The notes under the pieces are model-generated. The model was not told the DNA's origin and did no database searches. It saw only the letters and a program-made list of their open reading frames with translations. A stretch of DNA of 64,000 nucleotides from the NCBI GenBank assembly GCA_021298555.1, contig JAJTGE010000019.1:1-64000 (forward strand), in the 5' to 3' direction. Source of the DNA: Oxalobacteraceae bacterium. GTDB lineage: Bacteria; Pseudomonadota; Gammaproteobacteria; Burkholderiales; Burkholderiaceae_D. Positions 18,067 through 26,592 of the stretch are shown piece by piece. The position numbers and the translations under genes were made by a program. Every line of letters begins with the position of its first letter. The first letter of the stretch is position 1.

Positions 18067-20199
18067 ATGAAAAAATGGTGTGGCTCATTTCTGAGCAGCT
18101 TGCTGCTTACACTCATGTTGTGCGGTCAGGTAGACGCGATCACATTAAAAAAATCCGATGTCGATGGTTATCTGGCTAACAAATATATCGTTGGCGATAT
18201 CAATCCCGATGTTCCTGTATGGCCGCTGTTTTTGCGTGACGCCATCGGTGAAAATCAAAAACCAGTTTTATTTGGCTATGCGTTTGAATCTGTCGATTTC
18301 GAACCGGTTCGGGGTTATGGCGGCAAGCCCATCAATATTTTGGTTTGCATAGATACTCAGGGTGGATTTATCGAAGTACGACTACTCGATCATCGTGAAC
18401 CCTTGTTTCGCTCCGAGGTAGGTTTTGCCAAACTTGCTGGATTTGCTGCGCAATACACTGGTTTGTCCATACACCACGATATACAAATTTATGATTTCAA
18501 AGCCAAGACAGCTCGCGATGCAAAATATGCAGCACTGCATGGTGTTCAGGCCGGTACCGTGTCTGTTAGAGCTATGGATAGAGCCATCTTACAATCGGCC
18601 ACGTCGGTTGCACGTGCGCATCTGGAAGCTGCAAAAACTGGCACCATTGTTGGAGAAGGTAATGCGATTGCGTTGAGTAAGGGATCTTTATATGACGCAC
18701 CTGTCAAGCCACTGAGTTGGTCACAGATGCGTATGCGCGGCATGGTTGAGACGATGTCATTGACACGCGCTCAAATTGAAAAAGCATTTGCAGGTACTAA
18801 AGCTGCAGGTGCCGATAAACAAGCGCAGAGTAAGCCTGATGAGGTTGCCATCGAATTTAACATTGCGTTAATTAGCGTGCCGTCAATAGGCCGTAATTTG
18901 CTAGATGACGAAGGCTGGCGTTTGGTGGGTGCTAATCGGCGTGATGGTCAGGCATTGATGATTAGTGAAAGTGGACCGCTATCAAAAATGCTGTATGAAA
19001 GCATACGCATAGCCGATGAAATTCCCTATGTTGTTGAGCAAGACGGCAAACCCATCAAATTGCGTTCGATGGCATATGACAAAGGTCTCAATGTGCCGGG
19101 CTACCCCACCGCAACGCGTGCTCATTTTTTGATTGTGGATACGGCCACGCCGCTCAATCCAGCGCGGCCGTTTGATCTGAGATTCAAAATCGGTCGGCGC
19201 TTTGGAACCTTTCCCAACCAGTTGACCTATGTAGAATTTCCCATGCCATATGCATTCCATGGCGTGCGGGCTAGTGTCTCTGCGCTATTGGATGCGGAGT
19301 GGGTAGAGATCTGGTCTAAGCGCGCTGTTGACATAGGTGTATTGGTGACAGGACTACTGGTGCTGAGCATTGCATTGATACGCCAACGTTCTACGTCAGC
19401 TAACGCATCTCGACTCAGTGTGTTTCGTGTGACCTACCTGTTATTTACCTTGATTGTTATAGGCTGGATGTTTCAAGGTCAGCTCAGCATTGTAAATATT
19501 ACGGCTTCATTGGATGCCATCACCACGGGTAACGATTTAAGCTTTTTACTGACCGATCCCATGACGGTTATTTTATGGATATTTGTCGCTGTTACTTTAG
19601 TTGTGTGGGGACGCGGTACTTTCTGCGGATGGTTGTGTCCGTTCGGCGCCTTTCAGGAACTGGTAAGTCTCGTCGTTCAAAAATTAGGAATTAAACCGCG
19701 ACGTTTACGTAGTTCACTCGATGCCAAGCTCAAATGGATAAAATATGTTGTATTGGCCGTTGTGGTGGGATCGATTTGGGTACTGCCCAACGCAACAGAA
19801 CTGGCAGTTGAAGTAGAACCATTTAAAACAGCGATCAGTTTATATTTTTTACGCGACTGGCCTTTTGTGGTGTGGGCTATCAGCTTGTTGTTACTTAGCG
19901 TGTTTGTATATCGGGGTTATTGTCGTTATATCTGCCCACTAGGAGCAGCGCTGGCAGCGTTAAACCCGCTGCGGCGCTGGGGTTGGATTGCGCGTCGTGA
20001 GGAATGTGGCACTCCTTGCCAAACCTGCCGTCATCGGTGTGAGTATCAGGCGATCACACCAGTGGGAAAAGTAGATTACAGTGAATGCTTTCAGTGTCTT
20101 GATTGTGTAGTGATTTATCAGGATGATAGCCACTGCTTACCGCTGATACAGGAGCGTAAGAGAGTGGCTACCATTATTCCTATTCATACTCTGGCCTGA
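18067..20199 (+). CDS. NosR-like FMN/Fe-S membrane protein
   Basis: About 710 residues, normal for NosR. A signal peptide (MKKWCGSFLSSLLLTLMLCG) leads to a periplasmic FMN-binding domain; the attachment region reads AILQSATSV, keeping the Thr of the usual SGAT. Several membrane helices follow (about 430-640). Between and after them are the cytoplasmic cysteine motifs GTFCGWLCPFGAFQE and YCRYICPLGAA, then CGTPCQTCRHRC and CFQCLDC for iron-sulfur clusters. NosR moves electrons for nitrous oxide reductase, but no nosZ or other nos gene is nearby, so the electron acceptor is unknown. ATG 18067 is chosen over GTG 18022 because it begins the signal peptide. Confidence 0.82.
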   Translation: MKKWCGSFLSSLLLTLMLCGQVDAITLKKSDVDGYLANKYIVGDINPDVPVWPLFLRDAIGENQKPVLFGYAFESVDFEPVRGYGGKPINILVCIDTQGGFIEVRLLDHREPLFRSEVGFAKLAGFAAQYTGLSIHHDIQIYDFKAKTARDAKYAALHGVQAGTVSVRAMDRAILQSATSVARAHLEAAKTGTIVGEGNAIALSKGSLYDAPVKPLSWSQMRMRGMVETMSLTRAQIEKAFAGTKAAGADKQAQSKPDEVAIEFNIALISVPSIGRNLLDDEGWRLVGANRRDGQALMISESGPLSKMLYESIRIADEIPYVVEQDGKPIKLRSMAYDKGLNVPGYPTATRAHFLIVDTATPLNPARPFDLRFKIGRRFGTFPNQLTYVEFPMPYAFHGVRASVSALLDAEWVEIWSKRAVDIGVLVTGLLVLSIALIRQRSTSANASRLSVFRVTYLLFTLIVIGWMFQGQLSIVNITASLDAITTGNDLSFLLTDPMTVILWIFVAVTLVVWGRGTFCGWLCPFGAFQELVSLVVQKLGIKPRRLRSSLDAKLKWIKYVVLAVVVGSIWVLPNATELAVEVEPFKTAISLYFLRDWPFVVWAISLLLLSVFVYRGYCRYICPLGAALAALNPLRRWGWIARREECGTPCQTCRHRCEYQAITPVGKVDYSECFQCLDCVVIYQDDSHCLPLIQERKRVATIIPIHTLA

Positions 20200-20226
20200 G
20201 TATTGGCTGGCTAAATAATAGCTATC

Positions 20227-20628
20227 GTGAAAAAATTTTATCTGCTGTTGATATGTCTGATGAGTATGTTCACATCGTCCCCTGCGCTCGCAGAATGGAA
20301 GCTGATTGAATTTACTGACGAAGCTGCTTTTTATGTCGATGATTTTTTTGAGCGCGGTCCGAAAACCTTGATTTGGGAATTGGTGGATTACAAAAAGCCA
20401 AATAAGTTCGGTAATCTTTCCGCCAAAATTTTGTGGGAAGTCGATTGTGCACATAGTCAGATGCGATCGCTGATGTTTTCATCTCACCCATATCGCATGG
20501 GTATAGGTGAGCCGCTTAGTATGGATAAATCGGCAGGGGAGTGGGAAGTACCTGCTGAAGACTCAGCACATGAGACGATTTTTGTTTTAGGGTGCGGTTT
20601 TGAGCCACAATTAGGCCCTAAGACTTGA
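20227..20628 (+). CDS. Secreted surface-adhesin-E-like protein
   Basis: A 133-residue protein starting with GTG. A signal peptide (MKKFYLLLICLMSMFTSSPALA) precedes a small domain: AEWKLIEF, a YVDD segment, LIWELVDYKKPNK, a conserved WEVDCAHSQMRSLMFSSH and a C-terminal CG. This pattern (W-x-x-hydrophobic start, Y-x-D, DC...R) is that of the surface-adhesin protein E family, whose function is mostly unknown. It follows the NosR-like gene by 27 bases and is likely co-transcribed. Two further proteins of this pattern are at 40291-40728 and 45367-45759. Confidence 0.6.
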   Translation: MKKFYLLLICLMSMFTSSPALAEWKLIEFTDEAAFYVDDFFERGPKTLIWELVDYKKPNKFGNLSAKILWEVDCAHSQMRSLMFSSHPYRMGIGEPLSMDKSAGEWEVPAEDSAHETIFVLGCGFEPQLGPKT

Positions 20629-20888
20629 AAAGGCGAGCCAGCGCGGCTATGCAACGCATGATCAAATGAATCAACAAGATAATTTCGGATAGTTATTCGT
20701 AAAGCATTTAGGTTTCATTTGATTAGTGGTTAGTTAGGCGCTCATGTTGATAACGACAACAACCTTCCCAATTGTGATAGTTGGTTGGCTAAATAAGAGT
20801 AAGTAGCTTTTCTTACTTCACATATAAAATGCGGTACACGGTAGGCCTTGCCTGACCGTATAAAAGAATAAGAGACAAGGGAGTTGTT

Positions 20889-21572
20889 TTGAAAATCCGT
20901 CTTTCCAACCTGCTGTCGTCAGGTTCTCAGAAAAAAATTGAACCCATATTGTTTGAATGGTTCACATTGGTTGGCATGTTTATCTTCGCGGGTTGGCTAC
21001 TGGGTATACGCGGTGTGTGGAGTCTGCTGTTGCAGTCAGATCCCACCGGTATCACGATGGTTATCATTATTATCTTTTCTATCGCGACTATATGGTGCGG
21101 CACGCGCAGCCGTGAGTTACACCGTCAACGACAAAATCTTGAGTACCAAAAAACTAATCCTGGCAGCCCACCACCCCCTGATAGTTGGGCCTACGACTAT
21201 TGGGAAGCGCTACGATCGAACCCACGTGATTCAGGCGCGCCTATGGATGTGTTATCCGAAAAAACCCACGGCGTTCATTCCACAGCATGGTGGGTTAATA
21301 GCCTGCAGTTAAAACTGGGTTTGCTGGGTAAAGTCATCGGCTTTTCTATCTTGGCCATGCAAATCGGACATATGCAAAATTTTGATCAATCCCAGGCGCA
21401 GGACATGCTGCGTGAACTCACTTCTGGTTTGGGGATTGCGCTGTTGACGACCATGGTCGGTCTGGTGGCTAATATTTTATTGGGCTTGCAGCTCACACGA
21501 TTGGATCGTTACGCGGATGACTTTATTGTTCAGGCACAGACACATGGCCTGAAGATTAAAGCGCGGGATTAG
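20889..21572 (+). CDS. MotA/TolQ/ExbB-like inner-membrane protein
   Basis: A 227-residue membrane protein with a TTG start behind AAGGGAG. Two hydrophobic segments near the N terminus (about 24-48 and 55-75) are followed by a cytoplasmic stretch with Pro-rich SPPPPDSWAYDYWEALRS. The C-terminal pair of helices (about 140-160 and 178-205) carries LRELTSGLGIALLTTMVGLVANILLGLQLTRLDRYAD. That last string closely resembles the TolQ/ExbB/MotA channel helix. It is the first of four tightly packed genes, so it may energise the anchored periplasmic protein encoded next. Function unknown. Confidence 0.6.
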   Translation: MKIRLSNLLSSGSQKKIEPILFEWFTLVGMFIFAGWLLGIRGVWSLLLQSDPTGITMVIIIIFSIATIWCGTRSRELHRQRQNLEYQKTNPGSPPPPDSWAYDYWEALRSNPRDSGAPMDVLSEKTHGVHSTAWWVNSLQLKLGLLGKVIGFSILAMQIGHMQNFDQSQAQDMLRELTSGLGIALLTTMVGLVANILLGLQLTRLDRYADDFIVQAQTHGLKIKARD

Positions 21573-21580
21573 AGAATTTA

Positions 21581-22213
21581 ATGCGTAATCGAAAAAAATC
21601 TCGCGAACCAGAAGTTGACCCCATGTATGACATGTTGTTTAACATGCTCATTGCCTTCGTCTTTTGCTTCATTATTGCTTTCTTGGCTATCAATCCCAAG
21701 GCTACCAAATCCGGTGATATACCTGCGAAAGCAGAGTTCATCATTACGCTTTCCTGGGCCGACAACGATCCGAATGATCTCGATTTATGGACGCAAGGTC
21801 CATCGGGCGAAATTGTCTGGTTTCGCAACCGTGAAGCGGGTCTGATGCATCTGGATCGAGATGATCGCGGTACGTCAAACAACACACTGGTTATCAATGG
21901 CAAAAAAGTAGTTAATCCTTTGCGTCAGGAAGTCACGACTATACGCAGCATTATTCCGGGTGAGTATGTAGCGAATGTCCATTACTATGAAACCAAGGAC
22001 ATCGATCCGAATGAACCCAAAGCCGGGGGACCAGTAGAGGCAACGCTTACTGTTATTAAAGTCAATCCCAAAGCGGAAGTGATTTTTTATGGTCAGGCTG
22101 TGCTAGAGGGTCGCGGCAAAGAGACCACCTTATTACGTTTTACTGTTGCGCCCGACGGTACAGTAAACAATATCAATACCATTCCTAAATCATTAGCGAA
22201 ATCGATCACATGA
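21581..22213 (+). CDS. Membrane-anchored periplasmic YfaP/DUF2135-like protein
   Basis: A 210-residue protein with a short basic N terminus (MRNRKKSREPEVDPMYDML), one membrane helix (about 18-40) and a periplasmic domain. The topology is that of ExbD/TolR, and its position after an ExbB-like gene fits. The periplasmic domain instead reads LSWADNDPNDLDLWTQGPSGEIVWFRNRE, then DRDDRG and GEYVANVHYYE, a pattern seen in YfaP/DUF2135 beta-sandwich domains. It starts 8 bases after the first gene and overlaps the third by four bases. An ExbB-partner role is inference. Confidence 0.6.
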   Translation: MRNRKKSREPEVDPMYDMLFNMLIAFVFCFIIAFLAINPKATKSGDIPAKAEFIITLSWADNDPNDLDLWTQGPSGEIVWFRNREAGLMHLDRDDRGTSNNTLVINGKKVVNPLRQEVTTIRSIIPGEYVANVHYYETKDIDPNEPKAGGPVEATLTVIKVNPKAEVIFYGQAVLEGRGKETTLLRFTVAPDGTVNNINTIPKSLAKSIT

Positions 22214-22707
22214 CTCTGACTCTCATCATCGCCTTTGCGATATTCGTATTTCTTTTTGCGTTGGCGATTATTTTTTCAGGCTGGCCTGCCTGGTTGAAAT
22301 CTGTGCTGACACTGGGTGTGTGTGCTTTTTATTTTTATGGCTACATGGCGGTGTTTAGCTTGCTAGGTAATCCTAGTCCTGATGCGCTACCTAGTCGCTT
22401 TTTATTAATTGCGGCGGTGGTGGACGAGCCTCGCCCCAAGTTTGCCGGGGCCATTTATCTGTGGGTGACGCCTATAGAAGAAGGAAAAGATCAATTGCAG
22501 CCGCGCGCCTACAAGTTGCCTTACATGCGAGCGATACACGAAAAAATAAATGAAGGCATGAAAAAAGGCCGGCAAGGTATTAGTCAGATGGGTACTGCTG
22601 AAATTAAAGCGGGTACGGGCAAGGGTTCTAGCCGTATCAATCCTGGAGCCGATGAACAGGAAATTAAAATTCTAGATTTGCCTACACCACAAGCGCCGGA
22701 AAAATAA
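22210..22707 (+). CDS. Hypothetical membrane protein of the four-gene operon
   Basis: A 165-residue protein overlapping the previous gene in ATGA. Two hydrophobic helices (about 3-24 and 30-50) are followed by a soluble part: LPSRFLLIAAVVDEPRPKFAGAIYLWVTPIEEGKD, then a basic helix and a low-complexity Gly/Ser/Pro tail (QMGTAEIKAGTGKGSSRI to TPQAPEK). I do not recognise a family. The translational coupling ties it to the ExbB-like and YfaP-like proteins, so it is likely part of the same envelope complex. Confidence 0.55.
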   Translation: MTLTLIIAFAIFVFLFALAIIFSGWPAWLKSVLTLGVCAFYFYGYMAVFSLLGNPSPDALPSRFLLIAAVVDEPRPKFAGAIYLWVTPIEEGKDQLQPRAYKLPYMRAIHEKINEGMKKGRQGISQMGTAEIKAGTGKGSSRINPGADEQEIKILDLPTPQAPEK

Positions 22708-22708
22708 T

Positions 22709-23422
22709 ATGCGACGACTGATATTAGTTTTGGTAGCGCTGTCGCTTTTGGGTGGTTGTGAAAAGCCTGAGCGTGAAAATACATATTTCCCGTTGGCCGA
22801 GGGATTGCGCTGGGTATACAAGGTTGAAATAACGTTTGATGATCCTGAAAGTTTTGTCGATACATCGACATTAACAATTACTAATCGGGGCAGACATGAC
22901 ATCAATGGCACGGAAGCCTGGCGTCGGCGTACTGATTCGGGAAATGAGTACTGGCTACGTTCTGATGAAAAAGGTGTTTACCGTATCGCCAGCCGAGGTC
23001 CAGCGTCAAAAACTGCCGTGTTAGATGCGGCATCTCGCACGGTGATTCCGGCAAAACTCACCCAGGATGAAAAATGGTCTATTCCCACAATGCCGTATTT
23101 TTTAAAGCGTCGTAGTGAATGGCCCCCAGAATTCAAGTACGTAGATAAGTATCGCTACTTGACCATGGATTTTTCTATAGAGGCGACAGGTCAGGCTGTG
23201 AAAACTCCTGCAGGAGATTTTAACGGCTGCTTGATTATCAAGGGGATTGCACCGATTACGCTGTGGGTGGAAACCGAAACAACCTATAAACCGGTTCCCA
23301 TTGTGAGTCGCGAGTGGTACTGCCCCGGTGTGGGTTTAGTTCAGCTCGAGCGTAAAGAACCCACTACAGCGCGATTCTTCCAGGGTGGCGTATTACGTAT
23401 GACGCTCACGGAGTTTAATTAA
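22709..23422 (+). CDS. Lipoprotein closing the four-gene operon
   Basis: A 237-residue lipoprotein with a lipobox LLGGC at residue 16. It then has YFPLAEGLRWVYKVEITFDD, repeated beta-rich segments, FNGCLIIKG and EWYCPGVGLVQLERKEPTTARFF. The opening Y-x-P-L-x-x-G-x-x-W-x-Y pattern is common in secreted beta-sheet lipoproteins of unknown function. It starts one base after the previous stop, so it belongs to the same transcript. Residue +2 is Glu rather than Asp, which favours outer-membrane sorting. Role unknown. Confidence 0.65.
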   Translation: MRRLILVLVALSLLGGCEKPERENTYFPLAEGLRWVYKVEITFDDPESFVDTSTLTITNRGRHDINGTEAWRRRTDSGNEYWLRSDEKGVYRIASRGPASKTAVLDAASRTVIPAKLTQDEKWSIPTMPYFLKRRSEWPPEFKYVDKYRYLTMDFSIEATGQAVKTPAGDFNGCLIIKGIAPITLWVETETTYKPVPIVSREWYCPGVGLVQLERKEPTTARFFQGGVLRMTLTEFN

Positions 23423-23897
23423 GCGCTGGTTTATTACGCGCGTAGCTGCAATGGCTATGTGCGTAATACCCTTACTTGCGAAATTAAAGCGAGTAACTTT
23501 CCAAGAAATGCGCTGCGACGATAGTCGCCGCGTGTTTAACGCTTTCATTGCTGCACTGGTTGCACTTCAAATCACCTACACATTCTCCATCGTTTGCTTG
23601 TTTTGGCGCCGCCTATTAGTCGCCCAAGCGAGCACTATCTCGCTGTTCACCATATTCAAAAAAAAACAATGGTGCATTGGTAGTGTTCTCACCAAAACCA
23701 TAGCTTTCCTGATCAGACATTGATATTGATCAGCGAAATGATGATTGAGCGTAATCATTCCAAATAAGATAGTAAATTCACAACGTGCTGAGGACCGCAG
23801 AGACTAAACTTTTTGGTTGGACTCGAGCGTCAGCATACTCAACTCGTTAGGTAAGAAAAATACGTTCTTCGATAAAATTTTCTAAAAGGAAAAAATT
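23423..23897 (+). other. 475-base intergenic region before the repeat-protein gene
   Basis: No convincing gene. It holds two TGATCA palindromes 11 bases apart (23710-23715, 23727-23732) and an AATGAT/ATCATT inverted pair (23737-23742, 23754-23759). The 3' end is AT-rich and carries the AAGGA ribosome site (23886-23890) for the gene at 23898. Promoters for that gene must lie here, but I cannot assign one firmly. A 90-codon frame inside (23451-23723) lacks a ribosome site and family features. Confidence 0.4.
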
Positions 23898-24386
23898 ATG
23901 AAAGCATTAGTTACGGTTGCATTGATCGCTGTGAGTTCTCTCGCCCTGGCAAATGGCGGCGGTGGTGGTGGTGGTGGTGGTGGAAATCCAACTATGCAAG
24001 CAACATTACTGGTGAATACCTCGGTCATGAATACTAGCGACGGAATGAACAGCGCTTCTGAGCAAAACTTGGCATCGAACGCAGGTAACTTTACGAGCAC
24101 AAATACATTAGATCAAACTGTAAGAGCGACTAATTCTTATATTTTGAACGAAAGTAAGCGTGGTGGTCTGGCTACGCAAAATATTGCTTCCAATGCAGGT
24201 ACTGCGGGCTTGTACACGACAACATCTCAAATTGCTCTTATTGAGAACTCAGCGGTAATCAATAAAGCGTCTTGGGGTGCACAGGCTACACAGAACATCT
24301 CGTCAAATACCAATTGCATTACCTGCCTCAATTCAAGCTCCAGTCATGGTCACGGTCACGGTCATGGCCACGGCCAAGGTGATTAA
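23898..24386 (+). CDS. Secreted Gly/Asn/Gln-repeat protein, candidate fibre subunit
   Basis: A 162-residue protein. A signal peptide (ending SSLALA) is followed by Asn and a run of ten glycines. The body has three spaced copies of an A/S-x-Q-N-L/I-A/S-S-N motif: SEQNLASNAG, ATQNIASNAG and ATQNISSNTN, separated by Thr/Ser/Asn-rich stretches with NTS and ENS turns. A CITC pair and a (Gly-His)n tail follow. Low charge, high Asn/Gln/Ser/Gly content and regular QN motifs recall curlin-type amyloid subunits. A gene for a CsgG-like pore lies two genes downstream. The His tail may bind metal. The fibre role is inference. Confidence 0.5.
   Translation: MKALVTVALIAVSSLALANGGGGGGGGGGNPTMQATLLVNTSVMNTSDGMNSASEQNLASNAGNFTSTNTLDQTVRATNSYILNESKRGGLATQNIASNAGTAGLYTTTSQIALIENSAVINKASWGAQATQNISSNTNCITCLNSSSSHGHGHGHGHGQGD
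23955..23984 (+). repeat. Glycine-codon microsatellite (GGC/GGT)10
   Basis: Thirty bases of uninterrupted Gly codons, seven of them consecutive GGT, directly after the signal-peptide codons of the gene at 23898. Such triplet runs can change length in frame. Confidence 0.9.
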
Positions 24387-24454
24387 TTTCTGTTGAAATT
24401 TTATGGCGAGGTTACTGAGTTAGTCGTGGTGACTTCGCCATCAATTGAAAGGAC

Positions 24455-24880
24455 ATGGACATGCGATTTATTAGTTCGGCATTGAAATCATGCTTACTTT
24501 TAGCGATTCCAGTGATTACTTGTGCGCAGGTAGCACCTGGCGAAGATCCGGTTTTTTTGAAAGAAAAAGTCGTCGTCAATATGCTTCCACTAAATAATAC
24601 GATGCGCTCAACACCATTACCAACTTCTCCAGGAATACCCGCATGGATGGACGCAAGAATGGCGAGATATCAGGCCAAAGCCTATTCAATTGATACCAGC
24701 GGAATTTTTACAGATAAAGATGTGAAAACAACCACCATCATTGATGGGATTAAAACGACATGCATTCAAGACGTAGGAAGCTCGATTGCAGCTGCTTCAA
24801 ACTCCGCTGGTAAATACGGAGCGATGCTGCAAGATCAAATCGTTGTTTTGAAAGGTGATCTGGTAAATATCTGCCGCTAG
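24455..24880 (+). CDS. Small secreted protein of the CsgG-like locus
   Basis: A 141-residue protein with a signal peptide (MDMRFISSALKSCLLLAIPVITCAQ) behind GAAAGGA. ATG 24461 could also be used. The mature part has no family I recognise; notable segments are GEDPVFLKEKVVVNMLPLNN, a Pro-rich LPTSPGIPAWMDARMARYQAK, and a C-terminal pair of cysteines in IKTTCIQDVG and LVNICR that could form a disulfide. It sits 68 bases after the repeat protein and 32 before the chosen start of the CsgG-like gene. By analogy with curli and holdfast-anchor loci it might be an accessory or minor subunit, but this rests only on position. Confidence 0.5.
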   Translation: MDMRFISSALKSCLLLAIPVITCAQVAPGEDPVFLKEKVVVNMLPLNNTMRSTPLPTSPGIPAWMDARMARYQAKAYSIDTSGIFTDKDVKTTTIIDGIKTTCIQDVGSSIAAASNSAGKYGAMLQDQIVVLKGDLVNICR

Positions 24881-24912
24881 AATATTCATAAAAAAAATTG
24901 GATGTCATACGC

Positions 24913-26592
24913 ATGTACAAAACAAAACAAAAATTATCAGTCTCTGTTTACAAAACGTTCTCTCGCCGATTTTTAGTACTAACGTCTGCTTTATTTTTGA
25001 TTTCTTGCAGCACTCCTATGGATGTGCGCAAAGATGCAGCATTTCAGAGTTATGCCAATCTCAACGGTCGTCCCAGTGTCCGACCTGTACGATCGATGTC
25101 TAGTTTTTCGGATTCCTTGGATTGCATGGACAAAATGCTGCGTGATGCTGAGGTACCGTCGACCCTAGTCACTAGCAAGCAAATTCCGGATTTTTCTACG
25201 CGCGCGCCAGTGGCGACCAAAGACATGATTATTACGGCATTGCTGCAAATGTCGAGAACCAGTAATACATTTCGCTACGTCGATTACGAGGTCGATATTG
25301 TTCGTCAAGACACGGTACAAAATTTAACCAACATCCTGCTTAATAACAATCAAATTCAACTACAGCGCCCATCACTTTATTTTTCAGGCTCGATTGCATT
25401 TTTAGATCAAAACGTGCTGATTAATCGTTATCAGGCCGGCGTTTCTCAAACACGATTTGATGGTGGCTACAGCCAAAATCGGAACGCCTCCATCATAGGA
25501 CTGGAATTACATCTGGGAGATTTTCGTACTCGTACCTTGATACCTGGACTAGATTCGGCCAATGAAGTCATTTTAGGTACTGGCGGGCAGGGTTTGGATT
25601 TGGCGGGTCGCATTAGCGATTACGGTCTGCAATTTAATGTCGGACGTGATTACGCTCAAGGAACGGGAACGGCGATTAGAACGCTGGTTGAGTTAGCCGT
25701 TATTGAATTAACCGGTAAGTGGGCTAGGGTGCCTTATTGGCAGTGTTTGACATTGGAGCAAACTCATCCCAGTTTTCAGAGGCAATTACGCGATTGGTAT
25801 GACGAGGGAGACGCGGCAATCCATAGAAACTTGATACAGAGCTCACTCATCTCAAAAGGCTATCTAGATAAAAAATCATCGGACAATCAAATAAGCGATA
25901 GTAATTTTCGTCGCGCTTTGGGTAAATTTCAAGCAGACCATGGAATGGTCGTCAATGGCGTCATAGATTTCAAAACCTATGAGCGTGTTTTACGTGACTA
26001 TGTGTCGCTAGATGCAAAAGGTAACTTGGTTAGTTATGGCTGGGCTCCTAGCAAAGCAACTCAAATTAATGTATCAGCCCAGCCGCCTAGCTCTGGAAAA
26101 TTATTTGGCAATAGTGAAGAAATGCGAACGATCGACCTGCAAATAGAAAATATCTTAATGGGTCGAAGCAAATTTGAAGTGGGTGAACAAATTTTCTTGT
26201 CAGCGACAGTTTCCCGCTCTTCTTATTTGTATTGTTACCTTTCCAACTCATCGGGTTCTGTGATGCGCTTACTTCCGAATGCAATTTCTCCAAGAGCAGT
26301 GTTAGCCGCAGGTCAGACTTTACGCATGCCTGACTGGATGAGTCCTAATCCTGGCTATGTGATTGATGCAGCGGCGCCCGGCAAAGAGGGATTACTTTGT
26401 ATTGCAACGGACAACGACGTTTATGCAAAATTAGACGATGACTTACAAGTAGCTGGATTAACACCCATACCCAATGTTGATGGATTGCCTGATCTTTTGC
26501 AGCGATATTCCAATAAGTTAAATGGCGACTTTACTCATGCAGCTATTTACTGGGATGTGGTTCCTAAGAAGACTGTTAAGCCTGCACAATGA
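24913..26592 (+). CDS. CsgG-like lipoprotein with peptidoglycan-binding and DUF4384 domains
   Basis: About 559 residues in three parts. First, a lipoprotein signal with lipobox LISC (Cys32) and a CsgG/HfaB-like domain (about 45-290): ALLQMSRTSNTFRYVDYE, YFSGSIAFLDQNV, and GTAIRTLVELAVIELTGKWARVPYWQCL, which strongly resembles the C-terminal helix of CsgG. Second, a peptidoglycan-binding-like helical domain (about 300-355) with LISKGYLDKKS and FQADHGMVVNGVIDFKTYERV. Third, a DUF4384-like domain (about 400-530) with FEVGEQIFLSATVSRSSYLYCYLSNSSGSVMRLLPN. CsgG forms the outer-membrane pore for curli. The start ATG 24913 is preferred over TTG 24898. It overlaps the Sel1 gene by four bases. Confidence 0.62.
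   Translation: MYKTKQKLSVSVYKTFSRRFLVLTSALFLISCSTPMDVRKDAAFQSYANLNGRPSVRPVRSMSSFSDSLDCMDKMLRDAEVPSTLVTSKQIPDFSTRAPVATKDMIITALLQMSRTSNTFRYVDYEVDIVRQDTVQNLTNILLNNNQIQLQRPSLYFSGSIAFLDQNVLINRYQAGVSQTRFDGGYSQNRNASIIGLELHLGDFRTRTLIPGLDSANEVILGTGGQGLDLAGRISDYGLQFNVGRDYAQGTGTAIRTLVELAVIELTGKWARVPYWQCLTLEQTHPSFQRQLRDWYDEGDAAIHRNLIQSSLISKGYLDKKSSDNQISDSNFRRALGKFQADHGMVVNGVIDFKTYERVLRDYVSLDAKGNLVSYGWAPSKATQINVSAQPPSSGKLFGNSEEMRTIDLQIENILMGRSKFEVGEQIFLSATVSRSSYLYCYLSNSSGSVMRLLPNAISPRAVLAAGQTLRMPDWMSPNPGYVIDAAAPGKEGLLCIATDNDVYAKLDDDLQVAGLTPIPNVDGLPDLLQRYSNKLNGDFTHAAIYWDVVPKKTVKPAQ

Noticed and set aside
20838..20859. Hairpin ACGGTAGGC/GCCTGACCGT before the ExbB-like gene
   Set aside because: Imperfect by one base and without a T run; too weak to call a terminator or regulatory site.
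23451..23723. 90-codon frame between the lipoprotein and repeat-protein genes
   Set aside because: No ribosome site, odd composition and no family features.
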